Positions 54,566 through 64,000 are shown, counted from the first letter of the stretch. The stretch is DNA of 64,000 bases from Polynucleobacter hirudinilacicola (GCF_002192535.1 NZ_NAIA01000003.1:1052777-1116776); one strand, 5' to 3'. A program made the numbers and translations. The notes: generated from the sequence alone by a model not told the origin.

Positions 54566-55018
54566 ATGACCCCAAACTCACCAAAAGACGCTTCCAAATT
54601 AGAAGCCACGATTGAAAAGTGGACAGTACCGCTTGGTAATCTATTTGTTTCCCTATTCCATCGCATTGCCTTGTTTGGAATTGGTGCAGCAACAGTTTGG
54701 TCCGCTGCCGTTGCCTTTATGGGAATGATGAGTAAGGGATCTGCCTCAATTGAAGACTTACTCTTACTATTTATCTATCTCGAGATTGGTGCAATGGTCG
54801 GCATTTATTTCAAAACCAATCATATGCCTGTGCGGTTTTTGATCTATGTAGCCATCACTGCTGTGACCCGTCTCATTATTGATTTAGTCAATACTAAGCA
54901 TGAAGCCGATCTTCCGATTCTCTACATGGGCATCACAATCCTCGTACTTGCTTTGGCAAACGCAGTAGTCCGTTATGCCTCGTTTAAATACCCTAGCAAA
55001 TCAGGTGAGAACGAATAG
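54566..55018 (+). CDS. PsiE family (phosphate-starvation-inducible) membrane protein
   Basis: This is a small inner-membrane protein of 150 residues with about four helices. The family core is seen in LLLLFIYLEIGAMVGIYFKTNHMPVRFLIYVAITAVTRLIIDLV and YMGITILVLALANAVVRY. PsiE was found as phosphate-starvation-inducible in E. coli; its function is not defined. It converges with the TAXI gene, one base between stops. Confidence 0.88.
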   Translation: MTPNSPKDASKLEATIEKWTVPLGNLFVSLFHRIALFGIGAATVWSAAVAFMGMMSKGSASIEDLLLLFIYLEIGAMVGIYFKTNHMPVRFLIYVAITAVTRLIIDLVNTKHEADLPILYMGITILVLALANAVVRYASFKYPSKSGENE

Positions 55019-55019
55019 C

Positions 55020-56468
55020 TTATAAAGGTGGGGCCTGGGTTACTTGCTCGGTAGGAGCTTGCATGCCTGGGTCAGCTTGCACTATCTGGTAAGGCTGAAC
55101 CCCCCGATTCAAGCAGTTGCGAACATAGTCGATGCTAGTACGCAAAGAGTAACACTCGCTCGCTAAGCGTCTAGATACTTGTATTGTGAGCGCCTGATAC
55201 TCAAGCAAATCCAGCTTCTTTAAATACTCCTCTCGTTGACTTATATCGAAATTAGCTAGCAATTCATACTCAAAAGCCTTCAATTCAGAATATAGACGAT
55301 TAATTTTATTACGCATTAGCCGTGTTCTATAGCCAGGCAAAGACCTCAGCATTGGATAGCTAATCAATAGGAAAGGCAATAATATAAAGATGAGTCTGTT
55401 AGCTAGCTCAGCCAACCAAAATGGTAAATAGTTGGCGATTAGTGGATAGCGATTTTGTTCGTAATGGACTGCAACAGGGCTTTCTGGTAATAGCGAATCT
55501 TTAAATGAGGGAAACTCGCCTCGCTTAGCGAAGAAAGATTCTCTGCCGTTGATTTCAGTTGCGGCCTGTAAAAATAGAAATTGAATTGCTGGATGCATGC
55601 GATCATCAATCAAGAGATTGGTAGTAGTTGCAACTAGCTTGATATTCTCACTTGGAAAGTCACGCACCAAATTAAATGACCCCTCGGGTACATCGAGGAT
55701 CTGCAAATAAGGAATCACCTTTGTAAAGGCCTCCGCACGCCTGAAGGTCAGGAGGTGAAAGCTAGGATCTGCGAGTAATGCCTGAATATTTTTAGACTCA
55801 ATGGCATCTACGATAATGGCGCCATCGATCTCTCCACTTTTGAGAGCGTTAACTACCTGGTCTCCTGAAAAATTCAAAAATTGCAGGTTCGCCCGGTCTA
55901 TACCAGTAGCCTTAACGATTCGCATAGCCTGGGTGTGGGTACCACTACCTTCAACCCCAATCGATATCTTGTGATTCGCAAAAAATTTTGCGTTTCCATG
56001 AAGCACTCGAAGATCACTGCCCTTGACTTCTGGGCCTCTGTAAAAAAACCATATGGGTTCGTAATCAACCGCACCTAATGATTGGATTCCACTCACGCTC
56101 TTAGGGTGAGCCACCCCTGCTTGAACAAATGCTGCCTGTACAGGATCATTTCGATCACTTAAACGGGCGAGGTTTTCTTGTGCGCCATTCGTTGGCATCA
56201 ACTCAAGCACAACCCCTTTTTTTGCAAAATACTCGACGTACTTCTTGCCCAGTACTTCATAAGACCCACCAGATGATCCCGACGCCATCAGCACATGTCT
56301 TGGTGGGGGCGGGTCGGCATACCACCAAATACCCATCAAGACCATCAGCAAGAAAATTAATAGCGGCCAAGTCTCTTGTAAAAATTGGATGAAATCTATC
56401 CGCTTCTCCTGAGCGCTCTCAGAAAGACCCAGAAAGGTTTCTTTCACATTCTCTTTAAAGCTTCCCAT
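55020..56468 (-). CDS. TAXI-family solute-binding protein, membrane-anchored with C-terminal helical tail
   Basis: The product has 482 residues, about 150 more than usual TAXI TRAP binding proteins. Helix 1 (about residues 32-50) anchors it. The TAXI core follows: VLMASGSSGGSYEVLGKKYVEYF, LELMPTNGAQENLARLSD, and SIGVEGSGTHTQAMRIVKATGI. A second helix (about residues 365-385) leads to a charged helical tail with possible coiled coil (RLMRNKINRLYSELKAFEYELL). No TRAP permease is encoded nearby, so it may sense a ligand or serve a distant permease rather than be a free periplasmic protein. Confidence 0.85.
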   Translation of the reverse strand: MGSFKENVKETFLGLSESAQEKRIDFIQFLQETWPLLIFLLMVLMGIWWYADPPPPRHVLMASGSSGGSYEVLGKKYVEYFAKKGVVLELMPTNGAQENLARLSDRNDPVQAAFVQAGVAHPKSVSGIQSLGAVDYEPIWFFYRGPEVKGSDLRVLHGNAKFFANHKISIGVEGSGTHTQAMRIVKATGIDRANLQFLNFSGDQVVNALKSGEIDGAIIVDAIESKNIQALLADPSFHLLTFRRAEAFTKVIPYLQILDVPEGSFNLVRDFPSENIKLVATTTNLLIDDRMHPAIQFLFLQAATEINGRESFFAKRGEFPSFKDSLLPESPVAVHYEQNRYPLIANYLPFWLAELANRLIFILLPFLLISYPMLRSLPGYRTRLMRNKINRLYSELKAFEYELLANFDISQREEYLKKLDLLEYQALTIQVSRRLASECYSLRTSIDYVRNCLNRGVQPYQIVQADPGMQAPTEQVTQAPPL

Positions 56469-56547
56469 GCACTACCAATCTGCAAAAATGGCAAAAGCTA
56501 ATGATAATGTCCATATTGATATTCCCACAATAAAAAGCGGCAAACCT

Positions 56548-57249
56548 ATGCTCCAACTCAGAAAATCCCAAGATAGAGGCTATGCTGACCACGGCTGGCT
56601 CAAAAGCTTTCATTCCTTCTCTTTTGCTGGCTATCACGACCCTCAATTTATGGGCTGGGGGAACTTAAGAGTCATCAACGAAGATCGTGTAGCAGCCGGT
56701 ATGGGTTTTGGGAAACACGGTCATCGGAATATGGAAATCATTAGCTATGTTCTCTCCGGTGAACTAGCGCACCAAGATAGTATGGGCAATATCGAAAGCA
56801 TTCCTCCGGGAGATGTTCAACGCATGAGCGCAGGTTCAGGTGTCACTCATAGCGAGTTCAATCATGCCAAAGATCAAACAACCCATTTCTTACAAATCTG
56901 GATTGAACCTAATGTATTAGAAATTGCTCCAAGCTATGAACAAAAGACTATTCCGTTAGTCGACAAGCAAGGCAAGCTTCGCTTAATTGCTTCACCCGAT
57001 GGGAAAGATGGATCAGTCAAAATATTTGCAGACGCCAGCGTATATGCAGGTCTTTTTGATGGATCCCAGTCTTCAGAGTTACCACTCGACCCAAGCCGTA
57101 AAGCTTACGTTCACCTCATCAAAGGATCCTTGCTTGTGAATGGTCAAAAACTAGCTAGCGGTGATGCATTACTCATTGAGAATGAATCCTCCCTTCAAAT
57201 AAGTAATGGCAATGATGCAGAAGTGCTATTTTTTGACCTGAGTCATTAA
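56548..57249 (+). CDS. Pirin family protein
   Basis: This is a bicupin protein of 233 residues, matching E. coli YhhW length. The start at 56548 (MLQLRKSQDRGYADHGW) is preferred; a longer frame to 56467 would overlap the divergent TAXI start. Metal-binding residues appear in FGKHGHRNMEIISYVL and GVTHSEFNH (His, His, His, Glu). Members act as quercetin 2,3-dioxygenase or as iron-dependent regulators; activity here is not certain. Confidence 0.9.
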   Translation: MLQLRKSQDRGYADHGWLKSFHSFSFAGYHDPQFMGWGNLRVINEDRVAAGMGFGKHGHRNMEIISYVLSGELAHQDSMGNIESIPPGDVQRMSAGSGVTHSEFNHAKDQTTHFLQIWIEPNVLEIAPSYEQKTIPLVDKQGKLRLIASPDGKDGSVKIFADASVYAGLFDGSQSSELPLDPSRKAYVHLIKGSLLVNGQKLASGDALLIENESSLQISNGNDAEVLFFDLSH

Positions 57250-57303
57250 AACCCAGCTAGCCTCGGTTTACGATAAGTCCATTACACAAGAACTGACAAG
57301 AAC

Positions 57304-58851
57304 ATGATTGAAACGTCTGGAAAAAAATTGGCTGGCGCCATTATCCGCTTACACCCTAACGATAATATTGTGGTAGCGCGTATTGATATTGGTATTGGCA
57401 CAGAAGTACCTAGTGAGAATTTTACAAGCCGCAGCCAAGTTCCTGCTGGCTACAAAATTGCTGCCAAGAAGATTCTCAAGGGTGAGGCTATTCTAAAATA
57501 CAACGTGACTGTTGGCTTCGCTAATACTGATATTGAAGCCGGCACTATGGTTCACAGTCACAATACAGAGTTTCGTGAATTTGATCGAGACTATGCGTAC
57601 GCCAGTGAATTTAAACCAACGCAGATGTTGCCAGAGTCTGAGCGCGCTACCTTTCAGGGATATGTCAGAGCAAACGGTAAAGTAGGTACGCGTAATTTCA
57701 TTGGAATTTTATCTACTGTCAATTGCTCTGCGACCGTAGTCAATAGAATTGCCGACTGGTTTACACCGGAGAGATTAAAAGACTTTCCAAACGTAGATGG
57801 TGTGGTGGCATTTAGTCATGACATCGGCTGTGGAATGGAAATGAGTGGTGAGCCAATGGAGTTACTCCGTCGGACTATGGCTGGGTATGCTCGCCACCCC
57901 AACCTTGCAGCCGCACTGATTGTTGGCCTTGGTTGCGAGCGCAACCAATTAAAAGGATTAATGGAGCAGGAGGATCTCACTGCAGGCACCAATCTCCATA
58001 CCTTCATCATGCAGGAGACCGGCGGTACTCGCAAAACGATTGAAGCTGGTATTGAGGCAGTTAAAGCCCTTCTTCCAGAAGCAAACAAAGCCAAACGGGA
58101 AACGGTTTCTGCAAGTCATTTGTGTGTTGGCTTGCAATGTGGTGGTTCGGATGGTTTCTCATCTATTACCGCTAATCCCGCATTAGGCGCTGCCATCGAT
58201 ATTCTGTCTCGTCACGGTGGTACTGGAATTTTGTCAGAAACCCCTGAGATCTATGGCGTAGAACACACCCTCACCCGTCGTGCCGCCAGTCAAGCCATTG
58301 GTGAAAAGTTGATCAAACGTATTCGCTGGTGGAAAGATGAATACTCCGTTGGTAGAGATGTGCAAATTAATGGCAAAGTAAGTCCTGGCAATCAAATTGG
58401 CGGGCTTGCCAATATCTTTGAAAAGTCCTTAGGCTCTTCGATGAAAGGCGGTACTGGCCCCTTAATGGAAGTCTATAAATATGCTGAGCCAGTAACGGCT
58501 AAAGGGTTTGTCTTTATGGATACTCCCGGCTTTGATCCCGTCTCCGCTACCGGGCAAATCGCTGGCGGAGCAAACTTAATTGCCTTTACCACTGGGCGAG
58601 GCTCCATGTTTGGCTCTAAACCCGCTCCCTGCATCAAGCTAGCTACCAATACCCCAATGTATCAGCGGCTCACCGAAGATATGGATATTAATTGCGGTGA
58701 GATTCTAGACGGGACCGTTTCTGTCCAAGAGATGGGGCAACGCATTTTTGAGCTCTTTCTGAGAACAGCCTCTGGAGAGCACTCTAAGAGCGAACTACTG
58801 GGCCTGGGAGACTATGAATTTGTTCCTTGGCAAATCGGGGTTATGAGCTAA
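57304..58851 (+). CDS. UxaA family hydrolase (altronate dehydratase-like)
   Basis: This is a 515-residue protein of the UxaA/GarD family of sugar-acid dehydratases. An N-terminal SAF domain (residues 1-100) precedes the catalytic region with GYVRANGKVGTRNFIGILSTVNCSATVV, VAFSHDIGCGM, VGLGCERNQLKGLM, GLQCGGSDGFSSITANPALG and GFVFMDTPGFDPVSATGQIAGGANLIAFTTGRGSMFGSK. Cysteines and Fe-binding-type residues are present. It may dehydrate altronate, galactarate or a related acid. No other sugar-acid gene lies next to it. Confidence 0.9.
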   Translation: MIETSGKKLAGAIIRLHPNDNIVVARIDIGIGTEVPSENFTSRSQVPAGYKIAAKKILKGEAILKYNVTVGFANTDIEAGTMVHSHNTEFREFDRDYAYASEFKPTQMLPESERATFQGYVRANGKVGTRNFIGILSTVNCSATVVNRIADWFTPERLKDFPNVDGVVAFSHDIGCGMEMSGEPMELLRRTMAGYARHPNLAAALIVGLGCERNQLKGLMEQEDLTAGTNLHTFIMQETGGTRKTIEAGIEAVKALLPEANKAKRETVSASHLCVGLQCGGSDGFSSITANPALGAAIDILSRHGGTGILSETPEIYGVEHTLTRRAASQAIGEKLIKRIRWWKDEYSVGRDVQINGKVSPGNQIGGLANIFEKSLGSSMKGGTGPLMEVYKYAEPVTAKGFVFMDTPGFDPVSATGQIAGGANLIAFTTGRGSMFGSKPAPCIKLATNTPMYQRLTEDMDINCGEILDGTVSVQEMGQRIFELFLRTASGEHSKSELLGLGDYEFVPWQIGVMS

Positions 58852-58913
58852 TAGGACTGTAGAATTCATCATTAGCTCAGTAAGAATCAATGTATGAGGA
58901 TTAATACAGACTT

Positions 58914-59894
58914 ATGAAATTTAGGGATTACTACGAAACACTTGGAGTGGCACGCTCCGCTACCGAAGCAGAAATTAAAACTGCCTATCGCAAGCTTGCT
59001 CGCAAATATCATCCAGATGTAAATAAAGAAGCTGGCGCTGAAGAGCAGTTTAAGGAAATTGGTGAGGCCTATGCGGTTTTAAAAGATACCGAGAAGCGCG
59101 CAGCATACGATCGCTTTGGCGCTAACTGGAAAAACGGTCAAGATTTCACACCTCCCCCAAATTGGAATGAAGGTTTTGAATATTCCGATAATGGATTTAA
59201 TGGTGGGCATCCAGGTTATGGTGGCGGCTTTGAGGGTGATCAAAGTGAATTCTTTGAATCCCTCTTTGGCAGAGGAAAGCATCGCCAAGGTGGTCGCGGT
59301 GGCCAATCACAACAAGGCATGAACTTCAAAGGTCAAGATCATCACGCCAAAATATTGATTGATCTTGCCGATGCATACAACGGCGCTAAACGGACTATTG
59401 CTTTGCACATGCCAGTGCAAGATGCCAGCGGACACGTTAGCACTCAAGAGCGTAAATTAGACGTCAGCATTCCTAAAGGGATTAAGGCCGGTCAAAATCT
59501 GCGTCTCTCAGGGCAAGGCGGTCCTGGCATTGGACAAGGTCCTACAGGTGACCTGTATTTAGAGATTGATTTCCATCCAAATGCAATTTATCGAGTAGAT
59601 GGTAAAGATGTTTTTATCGATCTTCCCCTAGCGCCCTGGGAAGCAGCTCTAGGCACCACAGTCAATGTGCCAACCCCAGCAGGCTCAACACTAGAATTAA
59701 AAATCCCAGCAGGCACCGTTGCTGGTCGCAAGATGCGCCTGAAAGGTAAAGGCATTCCAAGTACTGAGCCCGGTGATCTTTATGTAGTCCCCACGATTGC
59801 ACTGCCACCAGCAAATACAGATTCACAAAAAGAAGCCTATCAACACTTTGAAAAGGCTTTTGATTTCAATCCTAGATCTCACTTGAAGGGATGA
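58914..59894 (+). CDS. cbpA: DnaJ-class co-chaperone CbpA
   Basis: CbpA is a DnaJ homologue that stimulates DnaK and binds curved DNA. The 326-residue product has a J domain with HPD ([22 protein letters not shown]), a Gly/Phe-rich region at about residues 75-140, and a DnaJ C-terminal domain without the zinc finger ([40 protein letters not shown]). The overlap with cbpM by four bases confirms the CbpA assignment. Confidence 0.95.
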   Translation: MKFRDYYETLGVARSATEAEIKTAYRKLARKYHPDVNKEAGAEEQFKEIGEAYAVLKDTEKRAAYDRFGANWKNGQDFTPPPNWNEGFEYSDNGFNGGHPGYGGGFEGDQSEFFESLFGRGKHRQGGRGGQSQQGMNFKGQDHHAKILIDLADAYNGAKRTIALHMPVQDASGHVSTQERKLDVSIPKGIKAGQNLRLSGQGGPGIGQGPTGDLYLEIDFHPNAIYRVDGKDVFIDLPLAPWEAALGTTVNVPTPAGSTLELKIPAGTVAGRKMRLKGKGIPSTEPGDLYVVPTIALPPANTDSQKEAYQHFEKAFDFNPRSHLKG

Positions 59895-60208
59895 TGACGA
59901 TGACAGAGTTAAATGCCACTTGGATCGAAGCGAGTGTTGTCGAAAATGAAGTTCACATGAGTATTGTTGAGCTCTCACATGCCTCCCGCACTCCTCAAGA
60001 ATTGATTATGTCCTGGGTATCAGAAGGTGTTCTGAGTCCTGCAGGCTCATCTCCCGAAGAATGGCGCTTTAGTGGAGACTCTTTGAGAAGAGCCAAGACC
60101 GCAGCACACCTCACGCATGATCTAGAGTTAAATGTTCCCGGTGTTGCCCTAGCACTTGATCTCCTAGATGAAATCGCCCAACTTCGTGCGCGTCTAAACC
60201 TTAAATAA
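59891..60208 (+). CDS. cbpM: Chaperone modulator CbpM
   Basis: CbpM binds the J domain of CbpA and inhibits it. The 105-residue product has a MerR-like helical region in [29 protein letters not shown] and [41 protein letters not shown]. The ATG at 59891 overlaps the cbpA stop (ATGA); a second ATG at 59900 is possible. It converges with the ABC-F gene. Confidence 0.93.
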   Translation: MMTMTELNATWIEASVVENEVHMSIVELSHASRTPQELIMSWVSEGVLSPAGSSPEEWRFSGDSLRRAKTAAHLTHDLELNVPGVALALDLLDEIAQLRARLNLK

Positions 60209-60214
60209 GAGGGT

Positions 60215-62137
60215 TTAAGACTCCGAGCGACTGAGAAGCAGCTCCCAGCGTTGTAGCTTTTGATCTAACTGGGCAGTAATCTCTGTTAAACGAGCCTGCA
60301 AACTTGCAGCCAGCTCAGGCTCATTCTTATATAAATCGGGATTGCTCATCGCAATACCGATATCAGCCTGCTCTGTTTCCAGCTCTTCGATTTGCAAAGG
60401 CAAGGTTTCTAACTCTTGGCGCTCTTTGCCATTGAGTTTTTGCACGCCACTCTTCACTACTGGCTTAGCCTCTACTTTAGACTCTTGCTTGGCTTCGGCC
60501 TTAGGCTCTGCCTTAGCCACAATCTTTGTATTATTGGCGCGGATTTTGTCTGAACGTGCTTTTTGAATCTTCCAATCCTCATAGCCACCTTCGTACTCAC
60601 GCCAAAATCCACCCCCTTCATGAGCAATGATGCTGGTGACTACGTTATCCAAGAAATAACGATCATGACTTACTAAAAAGACGGTGCCCTTATAGTCTTG
60701 CAGTAATTGCTCGAGCAAATCTAGGGTATCAATATCCAAATCATTGGTTGGCTCATCTAACACCAGGACGTTTGCTGGTCTTGCAAACAAACGGGCCAAT
60801 AGCAAACGATTGCGCTCGCCACCTGATAAAGTGCTCACCGGTGAATTGGTCCGCTCTGGTGCGAATAAGAAATCGCTCAAATAACTCTTAACGTGTTTTT
60901 TATTGCCATTGATTTCAATCCATTCGCTGCCTGGGCTGATATAGTCTTCAAGCGAAGCATTGAGGTCAAGGCCTTCGCGCATTTGATCAAAATACGCCAC
61001 TTCAATGCGAGTGCCCATAGTAGCGCTTCCTGAATCAGGCGCAATGGTTCCCAGAATCAATTTAAGCAGCGTTGTCTTGCCGGCACCATTGGGACCAAGC
61101 AAGCCGACTTTATCGCCACGCAAAATAGTTGCCGTGAAGTCCTGCACAATCGGTCTATCGTAAGACTTGCTGACGTTTTGAAGATCGGCCACAATCTTGC
61201 CGCTGCGATCACCGGCCGAGACAGCTAGCTTCACTTGACCCATGGCATCTCTGCGTTCAGCGCGGCTAGTGCGAAGTTTTTCTAGGCGGGCAATGCGGGC
61301 TACGCTTCGTGTGCGGCGAGCCTCAACCCCTTTTCTGATCCACACCTCTTCTTGGGCTAGCAACTTATCCGCTCTAGCATTCGCTAAGGACTCAGCATTG
61401 AGCTCTTGCTCTTTGAGAACCTCATATTGCGTAAAATTACCGGGATAGCTGCGCAAGATGCCACGATCTAGTTCCACAATTTGTGTGCAGACATTATCTA
61501 AGAAGGCACGGTCATGGGTAATCAGAATGACAGAGCCTTGATATTCCTTTAGAAGCTCTTCTAACCAAGCAATGGAATCTAAATCCAAATGGTTAGTGGG
61601 CTCATCTAAGAGCAAGACATCAGGCATCTCCACTAAAGCACGTGCGAGTGCTACCCGTTTTTTGGTTCCGCCAGATAAGGTACTGATTTTGACATCTGCC
61701 TCTAAATGCAGGCGATCTAGAGTTTCATGAACGCGTTGCTCCCAATTCCACCCGCTCAGTGCTTCTAATTGAGATTGCACTTCATCTAAACGGTGATGAG
61801 AGGCATCATCCCAGTCGCCCACACTCAGCGCCTCATATTCTTCACGCAGGGCCTTAGCCTGGGCTACACCCTTGGAGACGGCATCAAATACGGTTTCTTC
61901 AGCATCAAAGATGGGCTCTTGAGGAACGTAAGCAATTCTGAGGCCTTGCTGATATTGCAAAAGCCCATCATCCATTTTTTCAATACCAGCCAAGATCTTC
62001 AAAAGAGAAGATTTACCAGTGCCATTGCGCCCAATTAAGCCAACACGCTCACCCGATTCCAGTGAAAAAGCAGTATTTGCGAGGAGGTCTACGTGGCCGA
62101 AAGCCAGTTTTGCATCAGTAAGTACGATTAAAGCCAT
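60215..62137 (-). CDS. uup: ABC-F family ATPase (Uup type)
   Basis: This cytoplasmic dual-ABC protein has 640 residues and no membrane segment. The two Walker A sites are GLIGRNGTGKSSLLKIL and GLLGPNGAGKTTLLKLI; signatures are STLSGGTKKRVALARAL and STLSGGERNRLLLARLF; Walker B DVLLLDEPTNHLDLDSI and NVLVLDEPTNDLDIDTL. A linker between the two domains and a C-terminal coiled coil (LQIEELETEQADIG) match Uup. ABC-F proteins act at the ribosome or in replication-linked repair. Confidence 0.93.
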   Translation of the reverse strand: MALIVLTDAKLAFGHVDLLANTAFSLESGERVGLIGRNGTGKSSLLKILAGIEKMDDGLLQYQQGLRIAYVPQEPIFDAEETVFDAVSKGVAQAKALREEYEALSVGDWDDASHHRLDEVQSQLEALSGWNWEQRVHETLDRLHLEADVKISTLSGGTKKRVALARALVEMPDVLLLDEPTNHLDLDSIAWLEELLKEYQGSVILITHDRAFLDNVCTQIVELDRGILRSYPGNFTQYEVLKEQELNAESLANARADKLLAQEEVWIRKGVEARRTRSVARIARLEKLRTSRAERRDAMGQVKLAVSAGDRSGKIVADLQNVSKSYDRPIVQDFTATILRGDKVGLLGPNGAGKTTLLKLILGTIAPDSGSATMGTRIEVAYFDQMREGLDLNASLEDYISPGSEWIEINGNKKHVKSYLSDFLFAPERTNSPVSTLSGGERNRLLLARLFARPANVLVLDEPTNDLDIDTLDLLEQLLQDYKGTVFLVSHDRYFLDNVVTSIIAHEGGGFWREYEGGYEDWKIQKARSDKIRANNTKIVAKAEPKAEAKQESKVEAKPVVKSGVQKLNGKERQELETLPLQIEELETEQADIGIAMSNPDLYKNEPELAASLQARLTEITAQLDQKLQRWELLLSRSES

Positions 62138-62188
62138 GGCGACATTATCGTCACTTCTAAGAAAGAGGAGTGATTTCTGGAATTGCCC

Positions 62189-62213
62189 AAAAAATAGGGC
62201 CCCTCAGGGGCCC
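62189..62213 (-). terminator. Rho-independent terminator of ompW
   Basis: On the minus strand GGGCCCC, loop TGA, GGGGCCC is a 7-bp stem followed by TATTTTTT. It lies 27 bases after the ompW stop. Confidence 0.9.
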
Positions 62214-62239
62214 CACCTCAAGAACCAAGAACTACATTC

Positions 62240-62869
62240 TTAGAACTTATAAGTTACACCAACGGCTGGCATCCAAGGATTTAAAGTCAGCTTTCCTCCA
62301 TCAGCACCCGCAGCGGTAGTGACGTTTGTCGACATGGTGGCATATTTCAAGTCAAGGTTAAGACCCCAGTTTTTATCAAACATATAGTCCATACCAATTT
62401 GACCAACCGCACCAAAACTCGAGTTATCAACTGAATATGCTCCATTGCCGAGATTATTACGGCTTGTGAAGATGGTGTAATTCACGCCAGCGCCGATATA
62501 TGGCTTGAACGCACCAAAGTTCGTGAAGTGATACTGAAGCAATAAGGATGGTGGCAGGGCCTTAATGGAGCCTAATTTTGTTTGGCTAGATGTGTAATTG
62601 ATGTCGATTGTTTGTGGGTATGTCAATACTAATTCTGCAGCGATATTTTTAGTAAAGAAATAGGAGACATCCAGCTCTGGAATAACTTTATTGGCCGCTT
62701 TTACATCAGCACCTTGAACAACAGCACCAGATTGACCATTTTGCCAAAGCAAATCAACGGCACGTACACGCACCATCCATGGATTCTCTTCTGCAGATTG
62801 CGCATGCGCTGCAATTGGGGCTAAGGAAGCTACGGTAGCCATTGCTACTACTAGTGATTTAAGACGCAT
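62240..62869 (-). CDS. ompW: OmpW family outer membrane protein
   Basis: This is an eight-stranded outer-membrane beta-barrel of 209 residues. The start at 62869 follows GAGGG and gives a signal peptide (MRLKSLVVAMATVASLAPIAAHAQ). Motifs typical of OmpW: NPWMVRVRAVDLLWQN, VIPELDVSYFFTKNIAAELVLTYPQ, LGSIKALPPSLLLQYHF, FKPYIGAGVNYTIF and NWGLNLDLKYATMS. It ends with the aromatic C-terminal F. In other bacteria FNR controls ompW; two FNR-type boxes upstream suggest the same here. Confidence 0.94.
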   Translation of the reverse strand: MRLKSLVVAMATVASLAPIAAHAQSAEENPWMVRVRAVDLLWQNGQSGAVVQGADVKAANKVIPELDVSYFFTKNIAAELVLTYPQTIDINYTSSQTKLGSIKALPPSLLLQYHFTNFGAFKPYIGAGVNYTIFTSRNNLGNGAYSVDNSSFGAVGQIGMDYMFDKNWGLNLDLKYATMSTNVTTAAGADGGKLTLNPWMPAVGVTYKF

Positions 62870-62934
62870 GATGATCCCTCTTTCTGTTATCAATTTCGAT
62901 GAGATTATTTTCGAATTGATGCAGCGTGAGGAGT

Positions 62935-62948
62935 TTGATGTAAATCAA
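62935..62948. promoter_or_regulatory. Perfect FNR-type box, proximal to ompW
   Basis: TTGATGTAAATCAA (minus strand TTGATTTACATCAA) matches TTGATNNNNATCAA at all ten defined positions. On the minus strand an AAAATAAT stretch follows about 22-24 bases later, consistent with a class II site centred near -41.5 and a start near 62900. Confidence 0.75.
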
Positions 62949-63006
62949 ATGCAATGATGCTGTAAATTTTTTAATGGCTTAAAAGCAACAGTATTTGTTT
63001 GCTTAT

Positions 63007-63020
63007 TTGATCTACATCAA
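63007..63020. promoter_or_regulatory. Perfect FNR-type box, distal to ompW
   Basis: TTGATCTACATCAA matches the FNR consensus at all ten positions, 72 bases from the centre of the proximal box, and 30 bases past the hemN stop codon. The pair lies between hemN and ompW. Confidence 0.72.
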
Positions 63021-63050
63021 AAGTGTTCGGATTTACCCTTAAGAGTAGGA

Positions 63051-64000
63051 TTAAAGAACTTTAGAGTAAGTGCCTTTGGCTTGAGATTCTCTAAGATGGC
63101 GATCAAAAGTCATGGCTACACGTCTTGCCAGCAACCTACCTTTGATAGGGACTTGCATATTGGCACCCTGCCACTCTAACAAACCAGCCTCTTCTAAGTC
63201 TTTAAGCTCTTCAATCTCAGACTTAAAGTAATTGGAGAAATCAAGTTGATGATCCTTGGCAAAGGTTTGCGTATTTAAGGAAAATTGACACATCAATTCA
63301 CCAATCAGCTCACGACGTAATAAGTCATCTTGATCCAATTGCATACCCCTCAGCACTGGTAGGCGGCCATGATCTAAAGATTCATAGTATTCATCTAAGG
63401 TGCGGACATTTTGAGAATAGCAATCATCTACCTTACCGATTGAGGATATTCCAAAAGCCAAGAGATCACACTCTGCTTGAGTTGAATACCCTTGGAAATT
63501 GCGATGCAACCTTCCCTCTTTCTGTGCGATTGCTAATTCATCATCGGGCTTTGCAAAGTGATCCATTCCAATAAACACATATCCTGCTTCCAGGAGGCGC
63601 TCGATTGTATTGGAGAGAATATTCAACTTATCAGCAGCGGGCGGTAGATCAGCTTCAGAAATCCGGCGCTGAGGTTTAAAGATGTGGGGTAAATGGGCAT
63701 AGTTATAGACCGATAAACGATCAGGGCTCATTGCCAAAACTAAATCGACAGTCTCTTTAAAGGTCTCGGGTGTTTGTTTAGGCAGGCCATAGATCAAATC
63801 CACGCTTCTAGATTTAAAGCCGTACTTTCTGGACCAATCCATGACCGCTTGGGTCTCTTCAATAGTTTGTATGCGATGCACAGCCTCTTGTACTGCAAGG
63901 TTAAAGTCCTGTACACCTAGACTAATCCGGTTAAAGCCAAGCTCAGCTAATAAAGCAATATCTTTTTCAGTAACCCTTCTTGGATCAATCTCAATCGAGT
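63051..64000 (-). CDS. hemN: Oxygen-independent coproporphyrinogen III oxidase (5' partial)
   Basis: HemN oxidatively decarboxylates coproporphyrinogen III without oxygen in haem synthesis, using a radical SAM mechanism. The frame is open to the right edge, so the N-terminus with the CxxxCxxC cluster site lies outside. The visible C-terminal two-thirds contain [49 protein letters not shown] and [18 protein letters not shown], which are specific to HemN. The C-terminal domain with HemN_C features ([39 protein letters not shown]) is complete. Confidence 0.95.
   Translation of the reverse strand, partial: SIEIDPRRVTEKDIALLAELGFNRISLGVQDFNLAVQEAVHRIQTIEETQAVMDWSRKYGFKSRSVDLIYGLPKQTPETFKETVDLVLAMSPDRLSVYNYAHLPHIFKPQRRISEADLPPAADKLNILSNTIERLLEAGYVFIGMDHFAKPDDELAIAQKEGRLHRNFQGYSTQAECDLLAFGISSIGKVDDCYSQNVRTLDEYYESLDHGRLPVLRGMQLDQDDLLRRELIGELMCQFSLNTQTFAKDHQLDFSNYFKSEIEELKDLEEAGLLEWQGANMQVPIKGRLLARRVAMTFDRHLRESQAKGTYSKVL

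Overview
The window looks like chromosome of a freshwater betaproteobacterium of the Burkholderiaceae, most like Polynucleobacter. This is an inference from moderate GC, Bug-type solute-binding proteins, a yejABEF operon, the rimP-nusA-infB-rbfA-truB order and general protein similarity; no rRNA is present to confirm it. I saw no insertion sequence, prophage or CRISPR array. Both ends cut genes: an ExbB-like gene at the left edge and hemN at the right edge.

Left part (1-17.5 kb): exbB-exbD, a tRNA-Leu, a penicillin-acylase-family hydrolase, small exported proteins and purU. Next comes an unusually structured 200-nt leader in front of lrgA-lrgB, and a broken HigA antitoxin gene. A probable amine or gamma-glutamyl compound catabolic locus follows (class III aminotransferase, NTF2-like protein, FAD amine oxidoreductase, Bug binding protein, gamma-glutamyltransferase-like enzyme). 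Then come a MazEF pair, a PIF1-like helicase, a SUMF1-fold protein, tRNA-His with a near-consensus promoter, and dusA.

Middle (17.6-41 kb): a stress and metal segment (release-factor-like protein, RluA-type pseudouridine synthase, UspA, arsR-arsC-acr3, a PIN/Phd toxin-antitoxin pair). It is followed by the translation/transcription operon rimP-nusA-infB-rbfA-truB with typA, then scpB-rluB, a patatin-like lipoprotein, an NlpC/P60 protein lacking its catalytic cysteine, and yejABEF for peptide uptake.

Right part (41-64 kb): fabI-chrA; a C5-dicarboxylate-like cluster (frameshifted MaoC-type hydratase, MmgE/PrpD, CitE-like lyase, Bug protein); envelope proteins (Rap1a/Tai, DUF3300); a GT39 glycosyltransferase/BNR-repeat/membrane trio; flavocytochrome c sulfide dehydrogenase (fccAB); PsiE; a membrane-anchored TAXI protein; pirin; a UxaA-family dehydratase; cbpA-cbpM; an ABC-F ATPase; and ompW and hemN with two perfect FNR-type boxes between them.

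The best candidates for something undescribed are the purU-lrgA intergenic RNA, the cysteine-less NlpC/P60 protein, the GT39/BNR/membrane operon, and the two catabolic clusters that each carry their own Bug binding protein.
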